Shown: positions 1 to 13,400 of the stretch, piece after piece
Position numbering within the stretch: the stretch's first letter is position 1
Layout: each line of letters starts with the position of its first letter
Assembly (NCBI GenBank): GCA_034509925.1
Contig: CM067530.1
Location: 6,754,001 to 6,818,000 of the forward strand
Direction: 5' to 3'
DNA length: 64,000 nt
DNA from: Hirudinaria manillensis
Lineage: Eukaryota > Annelida > Clitellata > Hirudinida > Hirudinidae
Program-made: the position numbers and the translations under genes
Notes under the pieces: generated by a model
Told to the model about the DNA's origin: nothing
Database searches by the model: none
What the model saw: only the letters and a program-made list of their open reading frames with translations

Positions 1-1116
1 CCAGTACAATATGAATGGTTGGAAAGAGATTTGCAGGTTAATTTACATTCGCTCGATACATAAATTAATGACGTATGAGGTATTTCATTGAATTTACTTT
101 AATTGCAAGGAAGCCAACAAACCCGAAAACAGAGCAAAACAGCCTTGGATCGTCTCAATGTGTCACAGACCTTTGTATTGCTCCAACAGTAAAGACCCAG
201 AACATTGCGGATTCGTAGAAAATACAGTAAAATCAAATCGAGTTGTTTAAATTATTTCTTACGCGACATATTAAGCACATTGATTCAACATTTCAGATAA
301 GGGTAGGAATTCCAAAGACTCACGAGTACAGCATCGAAGACCTTCTCTACAAGCATGGAGTTGACATTCATTTCCAAGGTCACGAGCACTCATACGAACG
401 CATGTGGCCCGTTTACAACCACACTGTAAGTAAAGCAACATGCAAATTTGAAATGTCAAATATTTTATTAAATCGCCGACTTTGATTCCATCAGGTTTGC
501 AATGGAACAAAAGAAAACCCTTACAAGAACCCAAGAGCTCCCATTCACATCCTTTCAGGAGCAGGAGTAGGGATTAGTTCATCTGTTTTTATGAGCGGTT
601 GTTAACAAAGTAATCACGATTATTCATAAATGTATTGATTATTTATTGCTTTAAGCCCTTTAATTCTTGTAATGTTGACGAATGCCTGGAAATATTTCTA
701 AAGATATGATCTCTCAAGAAATTATAAGCTGTATTTTATAATCAGGGAAATCAGGAAGATAAAGATCCTTACCTGGAGAAGATTCCTCATTGGAGTGCAA
801 CTCATGTCACGGACTTTGGCTACACAGTTATGAAAGTTGCCAACAGCACTCATCTTTTCCTGGATCAAATATCAGTGGAGCAGGTACGTTTTAAGAAATA
901 CGAGTTATCAAATTATTAATTACTGATACTACCTGTTAGAGAGTTTTGGGATAAGATTCTTTAAAGTGTTATTGAAACATTATTATTTGGACTTTGCAAA
1001 CGATTTTTGAATTTTTCCAGAAGGGCAAAATTGTTGATTCCATCGTGGTGGAAAAGCATGCTCATGGAGCAGGCCTGTACGACTGCCACAAACACCAGAA
1101 AGACCAGGGTCGATAA
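1..1116 (+). CDS. ACP7: Purple acid phosphatase A (3' half; 5' end outside window)
   Basis: Iron/zinc-type metallophosphatase that hydrolyses phosphomonoesters; animal members are secreted or lysosomal glycoproteins. Exons by GT/AG and frame: 1-36, 110-226, 297-425, 495-566, 746-883, 1021-1116 (TAA). They match the last six coding exons of genes B-D in length and phase. Visible motifs: the CHRPLYCS block carrying the single-His metal ligand, and GHEHSYER with both ligand histidines (the GHxH motif). The C-terminal tail contains a DCxKH-like end as in C and D. AATAAA lies at 1174-1179. N-terminal motifs (GDxG, GDxxY, GNH) would lie upstream of the window. First of four head-to-tail paralogues. 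Family assignment is firm; enzyme activity is inferred. Confidence 0.88.
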
Positions 1117-1173
1117 GAATGCAGAACACCAAATTTACAATTTTTAATAATTCTCTTTTTAATTCCAAATCAT

Positions 1174-1179
1174 AATAAA
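1174..1179 (+). terminator. Poly(A) signal of phosphatase A
   Basis: AATAAA about 58 nt after the TAA stop of the upstream phosphatase gene. From there to about 2.08 kb I see only AT-rich intergenic DNA. Confidence 0.6.
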
Positions 1180-2080
1180 CGTTTTATCCCGTATTTTGTT
1201 GACAACTTTAGGCGTGTTTCGTTTAACTGGGTCTGGGAATTACCGCCGGGAAACGTTTTTAAAGTTTTTACCTTCAAAAATTAAAAATTATTGACAGACC
1301 AAACTAATAAAAGACAAGTGATCGTTCATAAATGATAGAAAATCTTTACCTCTTCACATCGCTTAAGTATGGATGCATAAATGGTTAATAAAACATGAAG
1401 GTGTTGATTAGTTTTGGTCATGGTTACCGAACTGCATACTACTGTAACCAATGATTATGCGAATCCTTAAATCACGATAAATAAATATATTGATTACATT
1501 AGATGTACGTCTCTGTCCTAATATTTTCTCTTTTAAATCGGTTTATTAATTCGTGGATGAGTGGAAATAATAAGCGAAAACTTTGTGACAATCAAGGTGC
1601 CTTTTGTCATATTTTGTTAATAACAAGTGGTTAGTAAAATCTCAGTGTCCGTTCAGGAGATGATCTTAAACTTAAATAATATCGCTTTTGAGTGGTTCTA
1701 TTGTGGTTCTATTCCTGATTAAAACTTATATCATCTAATAAAAATGAATTTTTGGTTAAAATATAAATAAAATAGCAAATATTTTACAACTCAACTGCTA
1801 AATTTGAAAACTTTCTGGAATCAAAATAATCCAAAGACATTTTGATACTGGTTAGTTTTCGTTAATAATCTTAAATAAGGAAAGTAATGGCCCGTTATTC
1901 AGTTTCTTCGAAAAGTTAATGACAAGTTATTAATATTAGGAATGCTGATTTATTAAAAATATATATTATTTGATCATATTATTTTATTTTATGAAATTAA
2001 TGAATACATTAACTCTGTAAACGCTTAAAGTGAATGTTAATTAGTCAGGGAGACGCCCGTGATCATATGACCAAGCTCTT

Positions 2081-2087
2081 TATAAAA
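2081..2087 (+). promoter_or_regulatory. TATA box of phosphatase B
   Basis: TATAAAA 44 nt upstream of the ATG at 2125, which implies a very short 5' UTR. Genes C and D instead have TATTTAA-like elements at comparable distances. Confidence 0.6.
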
Positions 2088-2124
2088 GATGGTTTGGTGT
2101 CGTAATAGTTCAGAAAACACAGAC

Positions 2125-4810
2125 ATGTTTCTCTTAGCGTTTATCTTGTCGCTTGGTTGCCTGGGCATCCAAGGTAATCAAGAATTTTATTTACAGCCTG
2201 AACAAATTCATCTCTCTTACGGAAGTTAGTTCTTTCAGTTTCTGTTTCTTGGTTAAATGATGCCTATTTAGAGTTAACAATTTTTATTGAGATTACAAAG
2301 ACTAGATAAACTTATCGAAGCATAAAATGTCATTAATTTCAGATGACGCAACCGAGATGGTTGTGACATGGGTAACACTAGATAAGACCAGACCATCCGT
2401 GGAATACGGCTTAAAGAAAGATGATAACTTGAATATGACGGTCAAGGGAAGCACTACCATGTTTCAAAACGGAGGATATGAAAGGCGTAAGGTGGCCATC
2501 CATCGTGCTACCATGACGCATCTTATTCCAGGCCTTGAGTATGGTATGAGAAAATGATCCGTGATTAATTTTTAATACCTTCACAGATTATTTTCATTTA
2601 ATTTAGCTTTAATTGCTCTAATTACCACTAAGACTACCATGTTAAAAGTGAAAATATTGATTTCAATCCAATGATCTTCCAGTCTATCGCGTCGGTTGTG
2701 ATTTGAGTGGCTGGAGTGATTTGTACTCGTTTCGTGCCATGAAAAAAGGAAACGATTGGAATCCAACAATTGCCGTCGTTGGAAATATGGGCCTCGAAGG
2801 TGCAGTTTCGATGCCATTTTTGCAGAAGGAAGCCCAGAAGAAGAACCTCGATGCCATCCTTCACGTCGGTAAGTTGTCGTTTCTGTTATCATTTCATATT
2901 ATTGCGAGTTATTAAGCAATTTAGGAGTTTAATAATATTCATTGCCCAAGATTTGTAATCGGTTGAGATTGAATAATTTATTTTTTAGGTGATATTGCCT
3001 ACAACTTGGACAGTGTAAGTGCTACTGAATGATTAGCCATTTAAATAAGTTCTTTCAGAAAAATTTATTTTATTTTAGGAAGACGGCAGAATTGGAGATT
3101 ATTACATGAAAAAAGCTCAGTCTTTTGCAGCTTACGTTCCTTACATGACCTCTCCTGGTCACCACGAGATGATGTAGTAAGTACACTTTTCAAAGTTTAT
3201 TTTTCACAAGATAAATTGATTTGAGTTCATGTTATTGTCAATGCAATTCTCCAGCAATTTTTCCGACTACAAAAACCGATTCAGCATGCCCGGAGGAAGC
3301 AAGGATGGTATGTTTTACAGGTAAGATGGACGATTTCTAAGTTTTTTAATTATATTTCTAATTATATATCTAGAATGACCCGTTTAGTTGCTTAATAATT
3401 TAATTAAATGTTCCTATGAAAATCATTTACGTCATTGACAGCGTCAACATTGGTCCAGTGCATCTGGTATCTTTCTCCTCCGAATTCTATTACTACAACG
3501 ACTATGGCTATTCACAAATCCCAAGACAGTACGAATGGCTTGTAAACGATTTGGAGGTTTGAATGCTTTTCTTTTTAACATCGATTTCTTATATTCGATT
3601 AAATTTGGTCAAACTTATAGAAAGCCAACAAACCCGAGAACAGGGCCAAGCAACCGTGGATCATCACCATGTGTCACAGGCCCATGTACTGCTCCAACGA
3701 TGTTGGCAAAAGGGAAGATTGTGCAAAAGTTGAAAACAAGGTCAGTTTTTAATGTTAATGTGTTTTTAGATTGTTTTGAATAAATATTAATAAATTGGAA
3801 TCTTCCAGATCAGAGTGGGAGTGAACGACGGAGTAAATTCCGTGTATGGAATCGAAAATCTTTTGTACAAATATGGAGTGGACATTCATTTCCAGGGTCA
3901 TATGAATTCGTACGAACGCACCTGGCCCGTGTATAACCTCAAGGTGATTTCGAGTTCAACTACTATCAGTGTCGTCAACGCAACTTAAGGGTTAATTAAA
4001 TTTATGTTGACAGGTTTGCAATGGAACTTCAGGCAAACCTTACAAGAACCCAAGGGCACCAATTCACATCAATACGGGAACAGGCGTAAGTTGACAGTTT
4101 TCCAATAATTCAGCGATGGTTACAATCAAACGGACGCAATTTGATATTTATTTTTTCAAAATTATCTTTATATATTATTTATGTTTTGTTAGACGCCTTT
4201 TATAATATAAGCCTATAATAAGTCCAATATTGTCTGTCATCAATGAAACAAACAAATCTCTGTTGAAGTAATTTAATTAATATATTTTAATTTCCTGCAA
4301 ATTATTTCACAGGGAAACTACGAAAGAGTCTCCAAATTTCTTCCCAATCCGCCACAATGGAGTGCTTTTAGGTCGGTTGAAAGCGGTTACACCGTCATGA
4401 AGGTCGCAAGCATGACTAAGATCTCGATCGAACAAATTTCAGTTAAGAAGGTAACTTTAATTTATTATTAACTTTAACCACATCACCAGTCATGGACAAG
4501 ACTGAGATTTATTGAGGAAAAATCGTATTAACAAACCACATGTATAGTATTTATGGGCTAAACTAAAATCTCGAGCTAGAAACTTTATAGTGACGATTGG
4601 AATGGAGATAAAGTTGATATCATTTATTACTGTAACGACAAATTCATAATTATTTTAATTGATGTAATATAATTAATATATTATTGTAATAAGTTAGTGA
4701 TAAATTAAATAAACCGCAACTGCACTTGTTTCCAGAAGGGAGCCGTCATTGACTCCATCGTCGTGGAGAAGAAAATTGGAAGCTCAAAAGGCTTCGATTG
4801 TGGATTGTAA
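2125..4810 (+). CDS. ACP7: Purple acid phosphatase B, predicted catalytically dead pseudoenzyme
   Basis: Twelve coding exons: 2125-2224, 2343-2543, 2683-2868, 2989-3014, 3079-3176, 3255-3320, 3442-3556, 3621-3740, 3809-3943, 4014-4085, 4313-4450, 4736-4810. All phases join and give about 443 aa with an N-terminal hydrophobic signal peptide. The domain order is that of the family: N-terminal Ig-like half, then the metallophosphoesterase half. Of the seven metal ligands, three are replaced: GDxG reads GNMG (Asp to Asn), GNHE reads GHHE (Asn to His), and GHxH reads GHMN (second His to Asn). GDxxY (GDIAY) and CHRP are kept. The frame is open and splice sites are intact, so this looks like a retained non-catalytic paralogue rather than a decaying pseudogene. 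AATAAA lies near 4894. Confidence 0.88.
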
Positions 4811-4893
4811 CAAGAATTTCAACAACAACAAGGAGGGACGTGTTTACGCGGTGTAAATGAGATTTTATCTCAAAACATTTTTAAAGTCTTTGT

Positions 4894-4899
4894 AATAAA
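4894..4899 (+). terminator. Poly(A) signal of phosphatase B
   Basis: AATAAA about 84 nt after the TAA at 4808-4810. Confidence 0.55.
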
Positions 4900-5529
4900 T
4901 AAATTATTTTCTTGATTACATTAAATCTGAAATTAGTCCTTTTTCAGAACTTTATTTTTACGTAGAAACCCAGTCAGAAAATAAAATTGTGCCTTAATTT
5001 TTATGTGGAGGTTTTGATTAAACAGTAGAATGTCTCTGACCTGTACAACCCTGTTAATACAAAATATTGAGCCCTTAAAAACTGTTAGCGAAATATGGAA
5101 GTTGCCTTGGAGATACAGAATCATATGGAGATATAGAATTGGAATTCGAGTGTGAAAACATTAGTTGCATGAGTCTTGAAAGAGCTGAGGAGACTTTAGT
5201 TTAATTTTGGAAGGAGTTTATACCTGGAAGACGCAAGGTTTCGGAGATGCAAACATTCGCCATGTGTACGACAGCCAATATTACAAGAAAGGTGCTTGGA
5301 TGAATCTATTATTAAAGTATTATTTCAGATAATGCTCAGAATTCATTCATACCTTATTGAGAAGACATAACAGAGAAAAATAACATGATTAAAAATTTCA
5401 AAATATCCCAAATTCTAATTCAAAAACAATCAGCAAATATTATAATAACTGATAAAATTTAGTTATAGGCCGATAAACTTAAAAACAACTAATATCTTAA
5501 TTATTGTAACTGAAATACGAATGCAAATA

Positions 5530-6050
5530 TTTTAAAGAAATTGAGAGCTAATTGAACTACTTTATTCTCAGTCGTGAAAAGAAAACACTCGTGGGACAAC
5601 TTAAGCATAACCATGAGTGCATAATCACCAGTGTATTATCATAAGTGCATAATTATCAGTACATTATCGTAGATGCATAATTATCAGTGCATTAAACATT
5701 CACCATCATTGACCCACACTGTCTAGACACACCTCTATGAGGTACCGGAAAGCATCACTTCCTCGTCCAAATACTCAATTGGTAACCCAACTTATTGAAT
5801 TCCTAAGATCCTGTTGCACCAAGTCACGCCAATATTATAGAAATTGATCTGTCATTTGCCTAATAATCATAGTAGTGACTTTCAAGATTGCATAAATTAT
5901 GCAAATTCTTTTTACAGTCACACCCTCGAGTTACATACTAGGGCATCGACAAAAAGCTAATTAATTATCGAAAGACAAATGTCTTCAATGAATATTTGTA
6001 AATAAAATAGCAGTCATGTGATTTCAAGCTATTTAAAGATCTTTGAAAGC
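5530..6050 (+). promoter_or_regulatory. 5' flank of phosphatase C, homologous to the flank of D
   Basis: About 500 bp upstream of gene C matches 9,925-10,440 upstream of gene D. Shared stretches include 'gagagctaattgaactac', an ACACTGTCTAGACACACCTC block, and a TATTTAA element near 6030 and near 10417. The promoter was therefore copied with the gene, and the two genes are probably co-regulated. The stretch 4,900-5,530 holds nothing I recognise. Confidence 0.55.
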
Positions 6051-6071
6051 GAAGATGTTCGAACCGTCGGT

Positions 6072-9000
6072 ATGTTTCTCATAGGGGTTGCCCTCCTGCT
6101 TTTCGTCCAGGGCCTCAGTGCCTATGAGGTCCACACCCAGCCTGAACAAATCCATCTGTCTCTCGGAGGTGAGTCTCGGAGTTAGATTGTAAGTCTTGAT
6201 GATTAGGAAATAAAATATAGTAGTGATGCGATATAATACGATATAACATGTTACATTTGATTATTTAAAATAACCGTTACCCACATCAACAGGAGTCATT
6301 AATTTAATGTATTAATTAACAAATGATAGCTAACGAGGATGAGATGGTAGTGACCTGGGTGACCTTGGATAGGGTAATAGATTCCGTTGTCGAGTACGGA
6401 TGCGCCAAAAGTGAGATAATGAACAAAGTCGCCAAAGGAGACTGGAAGAATTTCATGGACAAGGGCCATGAAAAACGCAACATAACCATCCATCGTGCCA
6501 CAATAACTGGACTTTTGCCAGATCACGAATACAGTGAGTTCGTTAAGAGGTCAGTCGATTTAGTGCATTCGATGACGAATCACCTTTCGTTCAGTCTACC
6601 ACGTCGGAAGTGATAGAGGATGGAGCGACATCTATTCCTTCCGCACCTTGAAGAGTGGACACAAGTGGAGTCCAACGATTGCCTTGGTCGGTGACATGGG
6701 TAACCTGAAGGGGGCTTCCATACCGAGACTCCAGAAGGAAGCTCAGAAGAAAAAATACGATGTTATCTTCCATGTTGGTCAGTATTTTCAAGCATTTATA
6801 TTTGAAACGTTCGATTATTAAATGATTTGCATGTTAATCATTTTATTTGCAATTATATTGTCATTGAGTCAGTAATTTCATTATTTTTATGCAGGCGATT
6901 TTGCCTACAACATGAACACCGTGAGTTAATTGCCTTTTTCTTTAAATATTTATATATATATAATAAATAATATTTATAAAAAATTGTAACGCATATATGT
7001 ATATGGTATCAAATATAATTACTGGCGATTGGGTGGTTTAGTGAGGTCATCGAAGGCTCGGCCGGGCTTCACGGCCCTGCTGCTACTTTTTGACAATATT
7101 CGATCATCTAGAGGAAGTAAAAGTCGTATAATAAATAATTTAATAATCTATCTACTAATATGTAATATAAACTTATTAATAATTGTAATTTATAATGCAT
7201 AATAAATTATAATATATAATTCAATCTCATCTTCAAGGATAACGGTAGAGTGGGTGACGCGTTCATGAATCAGATTCAGCCCATTGCTGCTTACGTTCCT
7301 TACATGACGGCTGTTGGTAACCATGAGAAGGCCTAGTTAGTAATTAACAAATACAACTATTTCATTTTAAAGCAATTCATTATTTACTAATCAATTACTC
7401 TTAAATCTTCCTTCAGCAACTTCTCGCATTACGTGAACAGGTTTACAATGCCAGGAGGTGATGGTCATGGAATGTTTTACAGGTTGGTTTCTCAAGCAAA
7501 TGCATAAAGAATATTTTTGAATTACATTAAACGTAATTCGAAAAATAAATTAATAACATCAAAATATTTTTCAAAAAGTTCATTAAAAGTAATTCGAAAC
7601 TTAAATTAATAAATCATTTCAGTGTGGACATAGGACCTGTCCATTTCGTAATATTTTCTTCCGAATTTTATTACTATACCGAGTACGGCACCAAACAAAT
7701 CGAAAATCAATTCAATTGGCTCGAGAAGGATCTTAAAGTGAGAATATTTTTTATTATTGTTGTTACTTTGCTGTAATATCATAGTATCTTTATTATTCAT
7801 TATTGGTTATCTTTGTTACAACTGCTAAGGGAGCGGCTTGCCTGAGAGAGTATCGTATTCCCCCCCCCTCCCCCCCAAAAATGCCTATCCCAAAAATATG
7901 CCCCATAGCGTATTTTTGGAAGAAAATTTAATATGCATTCCAGAGATTGCTTTATTTTCGGGGACACTCGATAGATGACTATTGTTGCCATTACCATCAT
8001 AATGATATTATGATATTATTTCCGCTCCTTTATATTCAATTCTATCGCCCAACAGGAAGCGAACAAGCCTGAGAACAGGGCCAAGCACCCTTGGATCATT
8101 ACCATGTGCCACAGACCTTTGTACTGCTCCAACACCGGTGACCCCGAACATTGTGGTAATAATACGAACACGGTACGTAAATACGTTTATGAAACTTAAA
8201 ACATCACAAACTTTGTTGCACGGACAAACAAATATAAATTAACTTTTAAAATATCCTCTTTGTTGATATCGCAGATTCGTGTTGGAACCTACAAAAAGCA
8301 TGAATTCGCTATGGAAGAGCTGTTGTACAGACACGGTGTCGATATCCACATCCAGGCACACGAACATTCATACGAACGAACATGGCCAGTTTACAACCTC
8401 ACCGTGAGTTCTTTTTTTGCTGAAAGATTATCTCTGATTCTTAACGAATCCCTTTGTTGATCCCAGGTGTGCAATGGAACATCTGGAAATCCATACAAGG
8501 ATCCCAGGGCCCCCGTCCACATCCTCACAGGAGCAGGAGTAAGTGCTCTTAATAGTCTAAAAATTAAACATTAATTTCATAATTTTACATAGGATAAAAA
8601 AGAAAATTATGATTATTACATCCAATCCTAAAGAAATACATTTCACGACCGATATATGACAAGCGACACAATAATAATTAATTTTTTCGAATTACTATAA
8701 AAATATACTTAGTTATACAAAAAAATACATAAATATGTTAATTATTTCGTGCGATTATTTTGAAATTTCGAAATTTTAGAAAACTTATTTAAATGTAATT
8801 AAAATCTCCTAAAGGGAAACATAGAAGGAAAGGATGGATTTTTTAAGAACGTATCTTCGTGGAGCGCTTTCCGCTCGACTGATCACGGTTACACCATCAT
8901 GAGAAATGCCAATGAAACGCACATTGCTTTCGACCAAATGTCTGTTGAGGAGGTACGATCGTGAATTATTTTTAATATTTCAATGCAATTTTATATAAAA

Positions 9001-9307
9001 TTATAAAATCATTGATTTATTTCAAACTAACCGACGAAATAACAACTTGGTAATGTCCGGTTTGATAATGATAATATAACGTATAACAATACATGGTATC
9101 TTTCTATATATCAAAAAAAGATGATATATAATAATGGTAAAGTCTTAATAATATATTTGTTTTTATCAACAGAACGGATTCAAAGTCATCGACTCCATTG
9201 TTGTCGAGAAACACAAACATGGTGCTGGCTTGTACGACTGCCACAAGCACAAAAGCAACCACCTCGACTCAGATTTCTTCAAGAAAATGCACCGAAACGG
9301 ATTCTGA
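6072..9307 (+). CDS. ACP7: Purple acid phosphatase C
   Basis: Exons 6072-6168, 6330-6533, 6595-6777, 6895-6920, 7238-7335, 7417-7482, 7623-7737, 8056-8172, 8275-8403, 8467-8538, 8815-8952, 9173-9307. Every junction keeps frame; product about 459 aa. A clear signal peptide starts MFLIGVALLLF. Metal-binding motifs: GDMG, GDFAY, GNHE, CHRP, and a GHxH motif in which Gly is Ala (AHEH) but both His ligands remain, so activity is plausible. Closest relative in the window is D, with near-identical exons 5-6 and 8-12. The 26-nt exon 4 encodes the GDFAY motif. Intron 4 holds an 18S rRNA fragment (7024-7128). A short upstream ATG at 6055 opens a frame that overlaps the main start. AATAAA lies near 9377. 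Confidence 0.9.
7024..7128 (+). rRNA. 18S rRNA 3'-end fragment (helix 44 region) inside an intron
   Basis: Within intron 4 of phosphatase C lies 'cgattgggtggtttagtgag', a GC-rich variable stem, then 'ctagaggaagtaaaagtcgt'. These are the near-universal blocks flanking helix 44 at the 3' end of eukaryotic small-subunit rRNA. The homology stops abruptly at 'gtcgta|taataa', so the 3' terminus is missing. The equivalent intron of gene D (11321-11569) lacks it, so it was inserted after the C/D duplication. It is a non-functional piece, not an rRNA gene. Confidence 0.88.
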
Positions 9308-10457
9308 TAAAATGACGACATAACTTTGTCAACATCCAATATTAATCCAATAATGTTGTTCATGTTTCAATGTCTCAATAAAAATACATTTTGATATATT
9401 TAAATCAAAATATAATGAGGTCATTTACGACTCATTGGTATTCACAACTTTAATCTTGCGAGGTGGTGTCCAATAAGTAATCTTTCAAGAAAATACAAAG
9501 AAAAAACAATAAGAACTGCTAAAAAAAAAACATGCACTTGAGTTAAGAATCTTAACTGATATCAAAAATTACCGAATTGATACGAAATTGAATCGCACTG
9601 TTAAATAACACTTTCGAATGAATCGATTTTCAGGATGGAAAAGAATTGGTGTGGAGTTTGGCAATCGTGGATAACAGTGGGTTAATATCAAATCCAACTA
9701 TAAAACATTGTGAGGAGACAAAACGGTGGCAGATCATGGAGTCGTGGGCATGACCTGCAGAAAGAATCAAATCAATCAAGTCTTTGAACCGGAACAGAGA
9801 CGGATGCCTTTTAAATAGAAAAATGGAACATTTGCAAACCTTTCCCCGTAACTAATAAACTTAATGTTAAATAATATCTTGATTGTTGTAACTAAAAGGA
9901 AAATTATAATTGAAAAGTGAAATACGAATGCAAATATTTTAAAGAAATTGAGAGCTAATTGAACTACTTTATTCTCAGTCGTGAAAAGAAAACAATCTTG
10001 GGACGACTTACGAACAATCATGAGTGTATTATCATAAGTGCATAATTATCTGTGCATTAAACATGCATCAGTGACCCACCTATAAACCACACTGTCTAGA
10101 CACACCTCATCGAGGTAACGGGAAGCATCACTTCCTCGTCCAATTACTCAACTGGTAACTCAACTTATTGAATATTCAAAATCCTGTTGCATCAACTCTC
10201 GTCGATATTATAGAAATCAATCCCTCGTTTGCCTAACAACACGGTTGTGACTTTCTTGATTAAATAATACTTAAATGCAAATATTATGCAAATTCTTTTT
10301 AGAGTTATACACCCTGTTACACACTCGGGCATTACCGAGAAGATACTTAATTAGCGAAAGGCAAAGGTATTCAAAGAATATTTGTAAATAAAAGAACAGT
10401 CACATGATTTCACACTATTTAAGGATCTGTGATTTAGAAAATTGACAAACCGTCAAC

Positions 10458-13400
10458 ATGCTTCTCCTGGGGGTTGCTCTCCTGTTTTTCGCCCAGGGCG
10501 TCAGTGCCCGAGTGATTTACACTCAGCCTGAGCAGATCCATCTGTCTCTTGGAGGTGAGTCCTTTAGATTTTATGTTTTGATGATTAGGAAATAAAATAT
10601 GAATTGATACGATGTAATACGATATAACATGTTACAGTTGATTATTTAGAATTACCGAAATGCAATCGTTATCAACAATAAAAGGAGTCGTTAACTGAAT
10701 TTTTTAATCAACAAATACTAGCTAACGAAGATGAGATGGTAGTGACCTGGGTGACCCTGGATAATGTAGAAGGTTCCTTCGTCGAGTACGGATGCGCTAA
10801 AAGTGCGAAGATGACCAAAGTCGCCAAGGGATACTCGACCAAGTTTATGGACGGAGGCGATGAAAAACGCACCATCATCATTCATCGCGCCACCATGACT
10901 GGACTTTTGACAGATCACGAATACAGTGAGTTCATTAGGCGGCTAGTTGCTGGCAACTAGTGCATTCGATGACTAATCACCTTTTCGTTCAGTCTACCAT
11001 GTCGGAAGTGACATCGGAGGATGGAGCAGCATCTATTCCTTCCGCAACTTGAAGGGTGGGCACAACTGGAGTCCAAAGATTGCTTTTGTTGGTGACATGG
11101 GCAACAAGTATGGGGCTTCCATACCGAGACTCCAGAAAGAAGCTCAGAATAAAAAGTACGATGCTATCTTCCATATTGGTCAGTATTTTCAAGCATTTTT
11201 TTTTCGTAATATTTGGAATGTTCGATTATTGTACGAGTTAATCATTTCATTTGTAATTCTATATTCATTGAATAATTTCATTATTTTCATGCAGGTGATT
11301 TTGCCTACGATATGCAAACTGTGAGTTAATTTTGCTCTTTTCGTTCGTTGAATATTAACCTAATAATCACATTAATCACATTTTCATATTTAATTAATCA
11401 GCAAAAGTAAATACTGTCACAAACATGTAATATTTAAAACAGTGGCAATGTTGTACTTAAAACATTATATATCTATTTAATATTTATATCGAATATGAAA
11501 AGAAGAAAATATATTTATTATAAATTATAAATCATATATTATATTATACGTTTCATTCTTATCTTAAAGGATAATGCCAGAGTGGGTGACGCGTTCATGA
11601 ATCAGATTCAGCCCATTGCTGCTTACGTTCCTTACATGACGGCTGTTGGTAACCATGAGATGGCCTAGTTAGTAATTAACAAACAGTAACTCTTTTATTT
11701 CATTTTAAAGTGATTCATTATTTACTAATCAATTACTCTTAAATCTTCCTTCAGCAACTTCTCGAATTACGTGAACAGGTTTACAATGCCAGGAGGTGAT
11801 GGTCATGGAATGTTTTACAGGTTGGCTTCTTAAACAAGTGCAACATAATGATTATTTTTCATTTACAACATTAAACGTAATTCGAAACATAAATTAATAA
11901 ATCATTTCAGTGTGAACATAGGACCTGTCCATTTCGTAATATTTTCTTCCGAGTTTTATTACTATACCCAGTACGGCACGCAACAAATCAAAAATCAATT
12001 TGATTGGCTTGAGAAGGATCTCAAGGTGAGAATATTTTTTATTATTATTGTTATTTAACTATAATGCCCTATCTTTATTATTTATTCGTGGTTACAACTG
12101 TTAATGGAATGTGGCCAGCTTAAGTTTCTCCATAAATAAGCCCTGTAGAGTTGTTCGTAATGTAAGCCATCCCCGGAAGTAAGCCTTAGTTAAGATCTGA
12201 GATCGGCTTTTACGGTAATAACATAGATTAGTTGCAGTAAATGAATTCTGTTGATTTTAAAATATTAATGTAATGCAGTAAGTAATAAGTGACTAAAACA
12301 GTATGCTTATGTTCCATATAATGGTATTATTACTTTTGTTATAATAACTATCACCTGTGATTTTCAAATTATCCTCATTAATTATTATTGTTGCCATTAC
12401 CGTCATAACATTGATATTATTTCCGCTCCTTTACATTTAATTCAATCGCCCATCAGGAAGCGAACAAGCCTGAGAACAGGGCCAAGCACCCTTGGATCGT
12501 TACCATGTGCCACAGACCTTTGTACTGCTCCAACACCGGTGACCCCGAACATTGTGGTAATAATACGAACGCGGTACGTAAATACGTTTATGAAACTTAA
12601 AACATCACAAACTTTGTTGCACGGATAAACAAATATAAATTAACTTTTAAAATATCCTCTTTGTTGATATCACAGATTCGTGTTGGAACCTACAAAAAAC
12701 ATGAATTCGCTATGGAAGAGCTGTTGTACAGACACGGAGTCGATATCCACATCCAGGCACACGAACATTCGTACGAACGAACATGGCCAGTTTACAACCT
12801 CACCGTGAGTTCTTATTTTGTTGAAAGATGATCTCTAACTCTTAACGAATCCCTTTGTTGATCCCAGGTGTGCAACGGAACATCTGGAAATCCATACAAG
12901 GATCCCAGGGCCCCCGTCCACATCCTCACAGGAGCAGGAGTAAGTGCTCTTAATTTCTAAAAATTACACATTAATTTATCAATTTTAATTATTCAATGCG
13001 ATTATTTTAAAATTGCTAAAATTTAAAAAAAATGAAAACGTAGTTAAAATTTCCTAAAGGGCAACAAAGAGGGAAGGGATGGATTTTTTAAGAACTTATC
13101 TTCGTGGAGCGCTTTCCGCTCGTCTGATCACGGTTACACCATCATGAGAAATGCCAATGAAACGCACATTGCTTTCGACCAAATGTCTGTTGAGAAGGTA
13201 CGATCGCGAATTGTTCTTAAGATTTCAATGCAATTTTATATAAAACTATAAAATCATTGATTTATTTTAAACTAACCGTCGAAATAACTAATTCATAATG
13301 TCGGGTTTGTTAATGATAATATAAAGTATAACAACACATGGCATCTTTATATCATTTTATATTAAATGTAAGACGTTATATAATAGTGGTGAAGTCTTAA

